From: Acanthornis magna | Lineage: Eukaryota > Chordata > Aves > Passeriformes > Acanthizidae | Reading direction: 5' to 3' | DNA: 64,000 nt | Assembly: GCA_036785705.1 (NCBI GenBank) | Contig: JAWUZG010000016.1 | Location: 4,712,001 to 4,776,000 of the forward strand | Part shown: positions 24,701 through 34,920 of the stretch, one piece after another | Numbering within the stretch: the first letter of the stretch is position 1 | Layout of the letters: each line of letters starts with the position of its first letter | The notes under the pieces: generated by a model | Databases searched by the model: none | What the model was told of the DNA's origin: nothing | Seen by the model: only the letters and a program-made list of their open reading frames with translations | Translations under genes and position numbers: made by a program

Positions 24701-25119
24701 ATTTGAAAATTGTTTTCAAAACCTCTCCGTTTTTGTGCACGGGTTGGGGCTGCACTAGTCACAGGCTGACCAAGGCCCATCAGTTCAGGAGAGCAGTGGC
24801 TGTGCTTCAGAGTTTTGTGTGATCCTCTGTCAGCTCCACCCTCATTTGGAAATCTTGTCCTTGTGAGCAAGATCGGCTACTCTGGACCTCCTCCACTTCA
24901 TGGAAAACAATGTGCAAAGCAGATATGCTCCTGTGGTTGTCTGTTTTGTTGGTAGGAGTCTGGGACCAGCCTCGTACAGAGCAGTAGTCCTGGGAGGACT
25001 GGGCTTAGCACAAAATGTGCAGACGCTAATAACTGGCCTCAAACGAACCGATTGATTTGAAAATTGTGATATTGACTTGTGAACCACTGTTTCTAATTGA
25101 TTAAGCAGTAACAGGATGT
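21743..25119. other. Non-coding stretch
   Basis: No exon, RNA gene or named repeat was recognised. The sequence from about 23640 to 23960 is AT-rich with many TTAAT/ATTAA motifs. The 78-132 codon open frames in this region have no family features. Confidence 0.5.
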
Positions 25120-25495
25120 GAGTCTTCCAGGGGTCATTTAGCCCATCTGTCTGCCCTAAGGCAAGACCACCTCATGTCTAAATAACTGTTTCTGTAGCCT
25201 GGTCTTTAAAACCTCCACAGATGGCAATTCCATAACCTCAGTAGGCAGTGGCTTCCAGGGTGCCACTGTCATTCCCAAATGGAAGGCTTTTTCTAACCTC
25301 TAATGCTAATCTTTATCCCTGCGGTTTACGTTTGGTTTTGCCATGTCCAGTCTGCTGTGGGAAAGGAGAAGAAGTTATTCTTTCCACCTACTTGTCATGT
25401 ATTTTAGATATAGTTATCGTGCCTATCCTCAGTCTTCGCTAGACTAAACAACCTAGTTCCTTCAGTCATCCTTTGTAGGTCATGTTTTCTAGGCT
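25120..25495 (-). mobile_element. Ancient CR1/L3-type LINE fragment (antisense)
   Basis: Degraded blocks appear in CR1 antisense order. First is 'atggcaattccataacctca' (the 'gatggggcatccacaacctc' block), then 'ttcccaaatggaaggctttt', and then 'ttatcgtgcctatcctcagt'. The last block is 'ctaaacaacctagttccttc' (the 'gctaaacaaccccagctccctc' block), followed by 'tcatcctttgtaggtcatgt'. Divergence is much higher than in the 5.6 kb copy, and the 3' tail is gone. It could equally be an L3-like relative. Confidence 0.8.
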
Positions 25496-27030
25496 GCAGA
25501 GAAGTCTTGTTCCCCAGTGGACTGTCAAATCAATGTGCTTCCTTTTTTTTGAAGCGTTATGCCCCAAACCAGCTGGCTGTGTGAGGGCGATGCCAAGCAG
25601 AGAGGGAGGAGCTGTCTGCTGGTCACCAGGAGCTCGGTGTGTCCATCTCTGTGGAGAATAATGAACCCCTTGAGAAAAGCATCATAGCAGCACACATGCC
25701 TCGTGGCCTGGCCTCAGAGAGGCAGAAACCGCCTTGGTGCAGGGCTGGTGCCTTTGGGGCTCCCACATGGCCAAGCAGAGTTTGCAGCCTGGGATGAGTT
25801 TTTTGGCAGGGCTGTGGGGTCCCTGAAGTATCCATGAGCAGGTCCTTGCTTTTGTAGTCCCGACTTCCATTTAGATTATTACTATCTTTTATATCAAGCG
25901 TAAATACATGAAAAGGAGGAGGCTGAGGGAAGGGAGAGGTGTTTCTCCCCTTGGCTCATGCAGCAAGTTACCCAAGTTTCCAGAGAGCCACTCGATATTT
26001 GCCTCTTTCAAAACTTGGCAGGTTGCCATTGCTTTAGGAATTAATTTTTTTCTTTGCTGCTTGTGCTTCAGCTGATTTCATAAGAAACTGTCAGAGTGGG
26101 GGCAGGGGGAATACCTTGTGCAATGAAACCAAACCAAGGGACCGTCCTTGTTTTCTTAGTGGGACATGGGCTGGGGGACCTCCTCTGCCTCGGAATCGCA
26201 GTTTATGCTTGGGCTCAAAACAGACCTCGCAGGGTCCCATGGAAGGGTCCAGCTACCCAGCATGTTTTCTTCAGTGGCAAAACTGGTTGTTCACCAGCCT
26301 CTCGCTCCTTGCCACCAGTCTGCTTGTCCTGGTCCAGGAATTCCAGCATCAAAGTCAAGCCAGCTCCTACATTCACACTTAGAATAAAGGATAAAACAAA
26401 GCAAGCTCCCAAAACATGGCCAACAGGTACCTTGCAGCCAAGCTGCTTGCCCAAAGCAGGCATCAAGCCCGTGTCCCAACTGGCATTACCTGTGGCAAAG
26501 GAATGAGTAAAGGAGCCCTCCAGCCGTTTTCCCAGAGCTTGGGATCACGCCCCTGTGCATTTTTCTCTCTGCTTGTTGATGGATGCCGCTTCCATGCTTT
26601 CCCATCCCTGAACCAGTGGGCTGGGTGCCAGCCCTGGAGTTGTGCAAGCGCTCAGCCTTGTGAGGCTGCCAGGCGTGGTGATGGTGCAAGAGGACACAGG
26701 GCTCTTCTTGCAGCATTTGGAGGCGATAATCCTAATTTCCCTTTTTTTTTTTTTTTCTCTTCCCAGTTCTGGCAACAGTTGTAAAAGATGGAAGATAATT
26801 ACCCTGTGAAACAGATTTGATTTCCTACCAGGTCTTTTGTCTCTGCCAGACACTCTTAAAACTTGAGGGTTTTGGAGGGAGAATTTCATAACACATGACT
26901 GATCATTCAGCAGTCCACGTGTGGATTTGACCTTGGACTGTTTATACAGACTTGGTGGAGCTGCTGAATACAAATATTTTTCTTTTTCTTCCGCTGTATT
27001 TGCAAAACATTTGGGTCTCAATCATCTGCT
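25496..27030. other. Non-coding stretch with poly(T)
   Basis: Includes a 15-nt T run at about 26742-26756. Overlapping open frames on both strands near 26096-27021 (up to 158 codons) have no recognisable domains or splice support. Confidence 0.5.
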
Positions 27031-27179
27031 GCGTTGCCATTTGGAGCCGCACACGCTGACATGCAGACGGCCGTTTGTTCCACTGCCACTCTGCAGGTTA
27101 AACAGTAACCCGCTTGGGACACTCATTACTTGGTGAAGCATCTCTTGGAGCTTGAGACCAAGGCTCTGCTGCTATACAC

Positions 27180-27262
27180 GGCAAGATTTATGGCCCGGTG
27201 GATAAATTGGATTTAGCGGAGCTAAAGCTGTAATAAAATGATTGTATCAGATTGCGGCGTGT
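27180..27262. promoter_or_regulatory. Candidate enhancer: homeobox-type motif cluster
   Basis: Within about 80 bp there is a TTTATGG motif (posterior HOX/CDX type) at 27187 and GATAAATTGGATTTA at 27201-27215. TAATAAAATG at 27231-27240 runs into ATGATTG (PBX/HOX-like) at 27238-27244. CpGs are unusually frequent for the surroundings. No open frame is preserved across it. Enhancer identity is inference from motif density only. Confidence 0.25.
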
Positions 27263-28985
27263 GAATGTGGGGGTGAGGGTCATGTGGGACTCAAATACCT
27301 CCTGAAAATGCTCACTTTTCTTGTATGCCCTCCCTCTCCTGTAAAACCGTGCTAAAGCAGTGAGAAAAAAACATAGCAGATAGGTTTGGAAAGAATCACT
27401 CCTGACTGGCTGACTTCAGAAGGATGGGTAATTTTAAAACAACAGCATTATTTCTTTGAGGTTGAACTGGTTCAGAGCATTTCTTTACCCCCTTCTCCCA
27501 CCCTAACGGAGAGATTTTATTTTGTTTCAAATACAGGTCCGATCTGAGAAAAGAAAATTTTTTTCTTATTAAATGTTTTGAGAGGAATATTCGTGGGGAA
27601 TTCAACATGTGTGCAAAAATCTTTGAGAAATGGACTGTACCTTTGTGTGTATTTCTTTCTCTGCTCCTTCACTGTCCCTCCTTGAAATACCTGGTACCTG
27701 AAACAGGGAGAAAGCAGTAAGAAAATTCTGGTAATAAAAGGAAAGGAGGATGAAAGATCAACACAGCCTTCCTACTCTATCCAACATCCCACTGGGATTA
27801 ATGTTTTGGCCTGCCACTGTGTGTTTGTTGGTTTTGGACAGAAGATGAGATGTTACTGACAAAGTGCTGGATGAAGGCAGACCAGAGCTGTGGGACAGGC
27901 TGCACCAACAGTGTAGGCACAACTGTTGATGCATTTGGAAAGGACAAGCCTGTACCCAGCTTCAAAACTCACGCTCAGGTTGTTGCTGAGCCTCCCTGAG
28001 TGTTCCTCGCACTGGATAAGATGGCTTTTGATCTATATTTTGGGTTAAACCACCCATTATTAGTGTGCTCTCCCTGGCTGAGAAGGGTAGACCTACACCA
28101 TATCCATATGGGAAGGTGGTCCTGCTTATTTCTGGGTCTTCTTAACTCAGAATTGATGTAGAAAGCTCCTTAGGCATGATTGTATGCTCCAGAGCTCCCT
28201 GGGAGGGGATGAGAATCAGCCAACCACGCACTGTAAAATCACTGGGATTAAGTGATCTCTTCCTGGGAAAAGAGGAAGAAGGGAGAGTAATGTGTTGAGG
28301 GCATCATGATGAGGAGAGTCTCTCTTCCCCTCTGGAGCAAAGCAGCTGCCCTTCCCTGTACTTCAGAGCCCCACACTGCCTCCCCAAGCCTCCAGCCATG
28401 CAGGCTAATATGGGCTACATTAATATAGTCAATCCAAAAGATTAATTTTATAAAGGCTACAAAGCAAACTACATTGAGGAGGCAGGTTAACTTTCTCCCT
28501 TCAACTAGTTTTCATTAAAATGATTTGGAGGGTGTGCCTGTACCTTGTCATGGAGTGCAACCCAGGGATGGATGGATGCCTGTGGGAATGGAGGCTGTAG
28601 CGGAGGATCCGGGTGTAGCGTAACCTCCTCCAGGGATAGTTGTGTGTTGGGACTTGTTCACTTGGCCGCAGCGCTATCCTGCTCTACTCGCTTGAGATCT
28701 GCCCAGCATTGCTCTGGGTTCTGCCTGCCACACCTTCTGCAGGCAGGAGATAAGCGCTTTTTGGGGATGATGTAAGTTTTTCCATGTTTGAATGCTGCAA
28801 AGTTGATTTTAGGGCAACAGAGTTAAATTACATTCTACCTAATAATGAAGGGTGCTGCTTGGATAGATTTGACTGAATTTCAGATTTTGTATAATCTAGA
28901 GAAACAGTTGCTCTTCCGGGGAAACAGACGTTCCCCATACAAATGTAGTGCTGAGTGAGAGTGGTTGTCAGCTAGGGTGCACAGG
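27263..28985. other. Non-coding stretch
   Basis: No exon or named repeat was recognised. Short open frames under 80 codons only. Confidence 0.5.
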
Positions 28986-28990
28986 ATATT

Positions 28991-29048
28991 GTATGTATGT
29001 AAATATATAATATTTACATTATATATGTATATGTATATATATATTTAC
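28991..29048. repeat. AT-rich palindromic microsatellite
   Basis: An (A/T/G) purine-pyrimidine alternating run of TATGTA/TATATA type. It includes a perfect hairpin at 28999-29017 with 8-bp arms GTAAATAT/ATATTTAC around ATA. The ATATTTAC arm is repeated near 29039-29047. Such sequence extrudes easily and is unstable in length. Confidence 0.8.
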
Positions 29049-29839
29049 AGAGATAATAGTAATAGCAAATCAAGTAATAGCAATAGTGGTTGCAGCCTGA
29101 GAGAAGTGTGTCTGGACATTTTGTGGACACAGACATTTTCTGGCGTTGACGACTACAGTTGGTAGAAACCCTGCTCGTTCCATTAAAAATAATGTTCATA
29201 ATTGGTCGGTTCAAAATTCACCAGTACAGATCATTGCTTTCCAGAAGCAGCATTTTATGCTTTTCATTGGACATTGCTTACAGCATCAGTGGACAGTGCA
29301 AGGAGAAAATGGGCTCATTAGATATGAACTTAATTGAGAGTGACATGACTGGGTATTAATATTAGTCTTGCCGCAGGCTTTTCCTTTCTTTTTTTTTTTT
29401 TTGTGTTTATAGTCATGCTAGTAGATACTGAACATGTTATCCATTTACCAAATTCCACAGCAGTGTCTTCAATAAAAGGCATAGATTTCCTTTTTTGTTT
29501 CTAAATGGAGATGCGGCATCCGATGTCCATTTCCTCCAGATGCAGGAGCAGCAAAGCAGAAGGGCAGGGCTCTGCCTGGCTCCAAGCACAGGTCGCACTT
29601 GCTGCTGATGTGACCTTTTTGATGGTATTTCTGTTTGCAGGAATCTGCATTTGCGATGGTTACGGCGGCTTATGGAATTTAACTTGGCATTTATTTTTCT
29701 GAGGTATGGTCTGGTGACAAGAAGCTGACACAGATTTCTTTGGGGTCCTGTCCCTAGGCACTCCTACCTGTTTCCCCCTCCCCCCTGGAATATGCTTGGG
29801 AGAAGAAACAAATTATGAGATGAAATGGAGGGGTCTGTT

Positions 29840-29970
29840 TTCATTGGCACCAGGATGAGCGCGCTGGGAAGGCGGGTGAACGCGGGGCTCTGATTGGCGC
29901 GGAGGGAGGCGCTGGTTTGTATAAAGAGCAGGATGCTCTCCTTTGTGCTCGAGAGCACAGCAAAGATGCC
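29840..29970 (+). promoter_or_regulatory. Promoter-like segment (CCAAT + TATA)
   Basis: Two inverted CCAAT boxes (ATTGG at 29843-29847 and 29893-29897) precede a TATAAAG motif at 29920-29926. The second ATTGG is followed directly by CGCGG, and the segment 29858-29912 is rich in CpG and GGCG. Spacing is right for a start site near 29950. A perfect 7-bp inverted repeat with a 2-bp centre (TGTGCTC/GAGCACA) lies at 29944-29959, over the predicted start. The first ATG downstream is at 29966, but no exon with a good donor is obvious after it. It could be an alternative internal promoter of the + strand gene, a separate non-coding transcript or chance. Confidence 0.35.
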
Positions 29971-31469
29971 GGGTGTGTTGCTGTCACAGCCGACTCAACA
30001 CTTTTTGGTACCTAAGCTTTTCTTTCAGGGCACGGTTCTTTTCCCCCAGCTTTCCCTTGCCCTGTGCTCTCTGCGGGTGCCCCTCGCAGGGTCCCTGGCT
30101 CCGTGCGCTCTGCTCCCGGCCAGGATGAACAATTATCGGAGCGATTTGTCTCACAAGTCAGTGCCATCTGTGCAGGGTGCCTTGTTTGCCGAACAAAAGG
30201 GTTTGGAGGGGCTGAGGGGCTACGGCTTTAAAAAAAAACCCAGTTGAATGGAAGAAAGGATGCTGCTGTCACCTGCATCTAACTGCACGCAGGAGCATTG
30301 TTCCCTCCCGAAACCATCAGCATCACTTTTATTACCTGCAGCCATGCCAGCGCCTGGCAGCGTGGTTTTTTTATTGGGGGATAGGGTAATAGATTCAGTC
30401 GTTCTGCGTGCTACTGATATGTTTTGTTTTGTTTATATATATTTTACAGGGTTTGGTCTGACAGTTTTGTCTCCTGGGTAATTAAGCTGAATTATTGAAG
30501 GCCCTGAAATTAACACTGCTATTTTTAATAATTAAAATAAAATAAATCTCAGCCTGTTTCTCAAGTTAGGTTATTTCCTCTTTCTGATTTTGAAGGGGTG
30601 TGTGAACTTGTTTGGAAGAATGTGAGCACTCAGGTAGCTTGGTTTTAAAATTTTGTTTAACAAAAATACAGGGAAAAACCCTAGGTCTAGGTAAGGTCTC
30701 TTAAAACATGCAAGCCTTAAAACAAAAGAGAGCAGTAGGTGGGGAAAGTTCAGAGTATGGTAAGCACTACTGGTCAGAATTTTTCCTGCCCAAATATTAG
30801 AGAACAAAAGTCTCTTGGAGATTATTCTGGAGTGGAGAAGGAGCTTTAGCAACATATTTTCATTTTTTTCTTTTAGATTGTAACACTGGCAACAAATTTT
30901 TTTCTGGCCTGATTATGTGTGTGTAGGTTTTTAAAAATGTTTTCTTTAGACATTCCAGTTTCTTTTATCATTACTTCATTTTTTTAATATTTCTTTATTC
31001 AGTATTGGAATTTCCTATTTGCTGTGGATTTGGGAATCCTTCTCCTTTGCTGTCGGGAAATCCTCAGTGGTGGATTTCCATGAGCCCGAGTTGTTAATTC
31101 CAGTGTTAACACCAAGGTTCTGGCCTTTGCTCCCTAGTTCTGAGCCAGCTGTGCCCGGCCTCATGTCTGTGAATCATTCAGGCTTCTTTCTCTAGACATG
31201 GATTTACAAAATCTGGCTCTTGGTACAAAATCTGGTACTTTTCTTCACCAAAGTTGTTTAATTTCTTGGGGGATCAAGAGCTGTGAGCATGGATAGTGAC
31301 CTCCACATGTTTGTGGAGCTGCAGCAAAGAAAGGGGCTGCTCCCCACGGGGGTGGCCAAATGGGGACTGAAACACCGATCCCATCGGTGCTGCTGCCTGT
31401 TGGGAGGGAGCATTTTGTGGCAGTGAAGGAGCAATTGGAGTCAGAACAATGGCCTGGGACAGTCAGAGG
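29971..31469. other. Non-coding stretch downstream of promoter-like segment
   Basis: A 117-codon frame open from 29894 ends at 30247 in A-rich sequence and has no recognisable domain. AT-rich DNA with AATAAA-like motifs near 30530-30545 follows. No exon can be supported. Confidence 0.45.
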
Positions 31470-31695
31470 GTAGTTCAGTCTAGAAAGGGCCTCAGTTCAG
31501 GCTGGAAAAGGCCTCAAATCTTTGCTCCAACATGCTGCTCATGGCAGGGCTGTCCATGAGATCAGAGGTTCCTCAGGATGTTGTTCTGTTGGGTCTGGAG
31601 ACCATGCAGCCTCTCAGGCCAGTCTGCTGCAGCGCTGGACTGAATGGAGGAAGCTCCTCAGGCCAAGAAGTCTTTCTGTGTCTCTGCTGGTGCGT
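31470..31695 (-). mobile_element. Degraded CR1 LINE fragment (antisense)
   Basis: The blocks follow CR1 antisense order. They include 'ctggaaaaggcctcaaatct', 'gctccaacatgctgctcatg' and 'gcagggctgtccatgagatc', then 'cagaggttcctcaggatgtt' and 'aagaagtctttctgtgtctc'. They correspond to the tail, 'catgggcagggacacct..gatcag' and 'gaagaatttcttcc' parts of the 3' region. Overall similarity is low, and the terminal octamers are missing. Confidence 0.6.
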
Positions 31696-32149
31696 GTGCT
31701 AATGTCTAAAGCCACAGAGAAGGTCACAGGTGGGTTAGGACAGCTGGAGAGCAGGAGGAGTGGCTCCAGGCCCGGTGAATTTAACCGGTTTGTCTGTGCA
31801 CACTTTTTATTGATAAGCATATTGTTGTATTTCCTTGGCAACAGTGTTATGGCAACAGCTGACTTCCAGTTTGCAGACCGAAGGTAAAGGAGAGGAGGTG
31901 GTGGAGAGGCTGGCATTGGCTGGGGCCAAGGGGCTGCATTTTCTAAGGGGAGAAATACGAGCCACGATCTCCAGTTGCTGCATGAGGCTCCACCGCTGCT
32001 TTCAAAGCTGCTGGCAGTGCAGGACGTGTGCCAAGGAAGGGCTCGAGGATGTGGCTTTGCCTTGCGAAACGTCAGCAGCTCTTCGGCTTCTGCGCGGTCA
32101 CCACATGAAAGAGAGGAGCTGGTGTGTGGTTCAGGCAATGGATTGGGCC

Positions 32150-32268
32150 CTGTGGCACTGGGATTGGCCGCAGACTTCTGGTGTGACCTTAGGCTCTAAG
32201 TCATTTAGCTTCTCTGTGTCTCTGTTCCCTGTGGCAAAATGGGGATAGCAAGGCTTCTTACTCTCAGC
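32150..32268 (+). repeat. MIR SINE fragment (sense)
   Basis: This is the clearest MIR in the window. 'tggtgtgaccttaggctcta' is followed by 'agtcatttagcttctctgtg' and 'tctctgttccctgtggcaaa', then 'atggggatagcaaggcttct'. The order and spacing match the MIR core ('gtgtgaccttgggcaagtca', 'cttaacctctctgtgcctca', 'gtttcctcatctgtaaaatg', 'gggataata'). It is shared amniote heritage, since MIR predates the bird-mammal split. Only the core and part of the 3' half are recognisable. Confidence 0.8.
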
Positions 32269-34490
32269 GTGTCCAGCTGAATTTCACGCTCTTTGGGCAG
32301 TGTTGGCTTTCCTGGGCGCTGTGGAATGGGGCTTTGGGCTCTGCTCTGGGCTGTCTGGGCGCTGCTGTCACACCCAGCTCCAAGGCTGACATGCTCAGGT
32401 AGACCACTGCTCTGCAGATAAGGAATGTTGCCTTAGGAGCCAGGAGGACACAGTTCCCAAAGATTGCCTCCCGCTGTGGGTTTGAGTGGGCTGAGGTGTG
32501 GAGAGTCTGGTCCCCAGCGTTCGGCATGGTCCGGAGTTGTCTCTCCTCTAGTCCCAAGCAGGAGGCCCTGCTGCCTTGCCTCTCGGCAGCTCTGCTCTTT
32601 GCGTTCAGAGTTCTCAGAGGTCCGTCCTCCCTGCAGAAGCAGAAACACCAGCTTATCCCATTTAGGTTCCTGCACAGCAGTGAGTGGCTCAGAACTGCCT
32701 GGAGAGGGTTTCAGCATCTTGCTTGGAGGATTTCTTTGGTCTGACTTGGCCAAGCTCAGGGGGAAAAGGGGCTGGTAGACGGCACCAGAGGTGCCCATCT
32801 CCACGGCATTTGCAGGCTTCTGTATCCTTGCTCCATCTTGCTTTTATTTATCATCCCTATTTCCAGGAAAAGAAGCAGTATTCTCAAATAATGCTATTTT
32901 TAAAGCATATATTTTAAACCTTATTTACCTTCTGGCCACATCCCCTTTCATTCCCTCACTAAGGAATGGGTGAAATAGGGGATCACTTGGGCTGTGTGTG
33001 TTTCTGGGGAATATTCACTAGAGCATCTCCCAAATCACTTGCAAAGAAGTATTTTAGCATTCAGGTGCCACGCCGGTACTTCAGAAAGCTCCTTTAAATG
33101 AAATATTTGGCAAATCCATTTTCACATCTCTTAAAAGTGTGGGAAGATTTTTTTAATTGGAAAATCTGGTTTGGGCCCTTCCTAATTTTCAGGAAAGACT
33201 GATGGAAGGATTATGACCAACCCTAATTTTGCAAATGAGGTAAGGGAGCAAAGCTAGTATATTAAAACCACAGGATAATGTGTCATCTTGTGCCCTTTCT
33301 TCACTCACTGGCTGAATACAGTTTACTTGTAGTGATGTGTGAACTTTTCTTCAAGTGAATTCTGGAATATATTTTGCCAAAGGAAAGAAATCTCAGGAGT
33401 ACCAGATCTCATGATATCTCCCTGCTGTTTGGGGCATGCAAATTATGGGTGAGTTTCTAATGTGTTAAGTTCCCACAAGCCTAAACCAAATCCTTAAGGA
33501 GAAGCCAATGGGAAAGGCATTTCCCAAGACTGCAGGACCTTTTTTTCCCTTTTAGCCTTGCAAAGAGTCTTGGATTTTTTTTTTAATTTTTTTTTTTTTT
33601 TTAATGAGCAGCAATATTAGCTAAGATTCCTGCTCTTAGGAACACAAGGCATGAACTTTCCCATTGCTGTGTGGGCATGTTGTGTGAGCAAGGAGCGGTG
33701 GATTCAACCCATTGGGGCTCAGTGCTCCCACTATTTTCATATCGATGTCTTTGAACTGAGTTCTGGGTGCTGAACAGATGAAAGCCTGCGTGACCATGCA
33801 GGAGGGGGTGAGGAACTGCCTCGGGGCAAGTGGAGGGCAGCAGGGCTGGGAGGTGCAGGGCACGGGTCGATGTGCAGACAGGTGCTGCAAGAGCAGCTTT
33901 GGTGTCTCTCAGGGGCTGTGATGTCAGGGAAAAAGCCTTGCTCTGGGATCACACCTCCCAGCGGTGGAAAAGCCTGACTATCTTGTCCTGCCTATCTCCC
34001 CGGTGCTCACTTTGAATTGGCCCTCTAATGTCTGTTGTCCTCCCAGAAAGCTGCTTTTCCAAACTGGTGATCCCTGAATCTGGCTGATACCTGGCACTGT
34101 TGTTGTTTTCTTGGTTTCCAAGTGCTGCATCCCTTTGCAGTCTGGAAACCAGGCATGAATTGTTTGCCCAATATCTTTTCCTCAGGTAAACATTGATTTA
34201 GATGCTGCAGCTGCATTATGCAACACAGGTAGGTGGGGACAGTGCCAGCAGTAGAAAGGGAAAGTTGTTTTGCTGAGATAAAAGTGGGATTTTCTCCAAT
34301 AGCTGGGTGCACGATAGAACATCCCTTTCTCGACCTTGTTATCCTTGGCAGCTAGAGGTGGCTGGAGCTCTGCTCTTGGAGGAAGAGGTGGGTGAATCAG
34401 ACAAGGTTTCCAGAGCGCAGCGGTTTTGACCAGGGTTTTGGACAGATCCCTGTTCTCCAAGGGAAAGGGCATGAAGTGGGCACTGCACTC
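32269..34490. other. Non-coding stretch with T-rich run
   Basis: Holds a T-rich stretch at 33575-33602 and a weak MIR-like echo near 33220-33260 that I did not accept. No exon is supported. Confidence 0.5.
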
Positions 34491-34920
34491 ACCTGGGGCA
34501 GCACACAGAGCTGCCCTGGATGCTGCTGGCTGTGCCTGCCCCCTCCAGCTGCGATCCTGCCCGTGCTTTGGGCCAGCATTCCTCTCCTCCTGCCAGCGCT
34601 CTCCCTGCGCCCATCAGCCGCTCCCGGCTGTGTCCTCCTGCTGTTACCCTCGGCGCATCTCACCAGGGGTTTGCTGTTGTTGGGGCTCTGCCACTGGCTG
34701 CCGGCTGCCTGCGTCTGCACGCCAGACGTCTTCCCCAGATGCCAGCAAGGCTGTTCGTGCTAAAATTAGAGCGGCGGGTTGTGGTCCCCGAAGGCCGATG
34801 GTGGCACGTGAGTCGCCGTGGGGCTGTGCGCTCCCCACTGCGGCAGTGCCGTGGGCTGGGCTGCCTGGAAGAGCCTGGCAGCTGCCTCTGCCCGCACCCC
34901 AGGATCTGCTGCCTCAGTGA
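34491..34920. other. GC-rich segment, unassigned
   Basis: GC content is clearly higher than in the flanks, and CpGs are moderately frequent (about 34590-34660 and 34770-34850). Long overlapping open frames occur in several frames at once on both strands (up to 164 codons), as GC-rich DNA with few stop triplets tends to give. No domain, TATA box or splice pair marks it as a gene. It could be a small CpG-island-like element or simply a GC isochore fluctuation. Confidence 0.4.

Noticed and set aside
33215..33265. Possible antisense MIR piece ('attttgcaaatgaggtaagg')
   Set aside because: Only one block matches, with no supporting flanking blocks in the right order.
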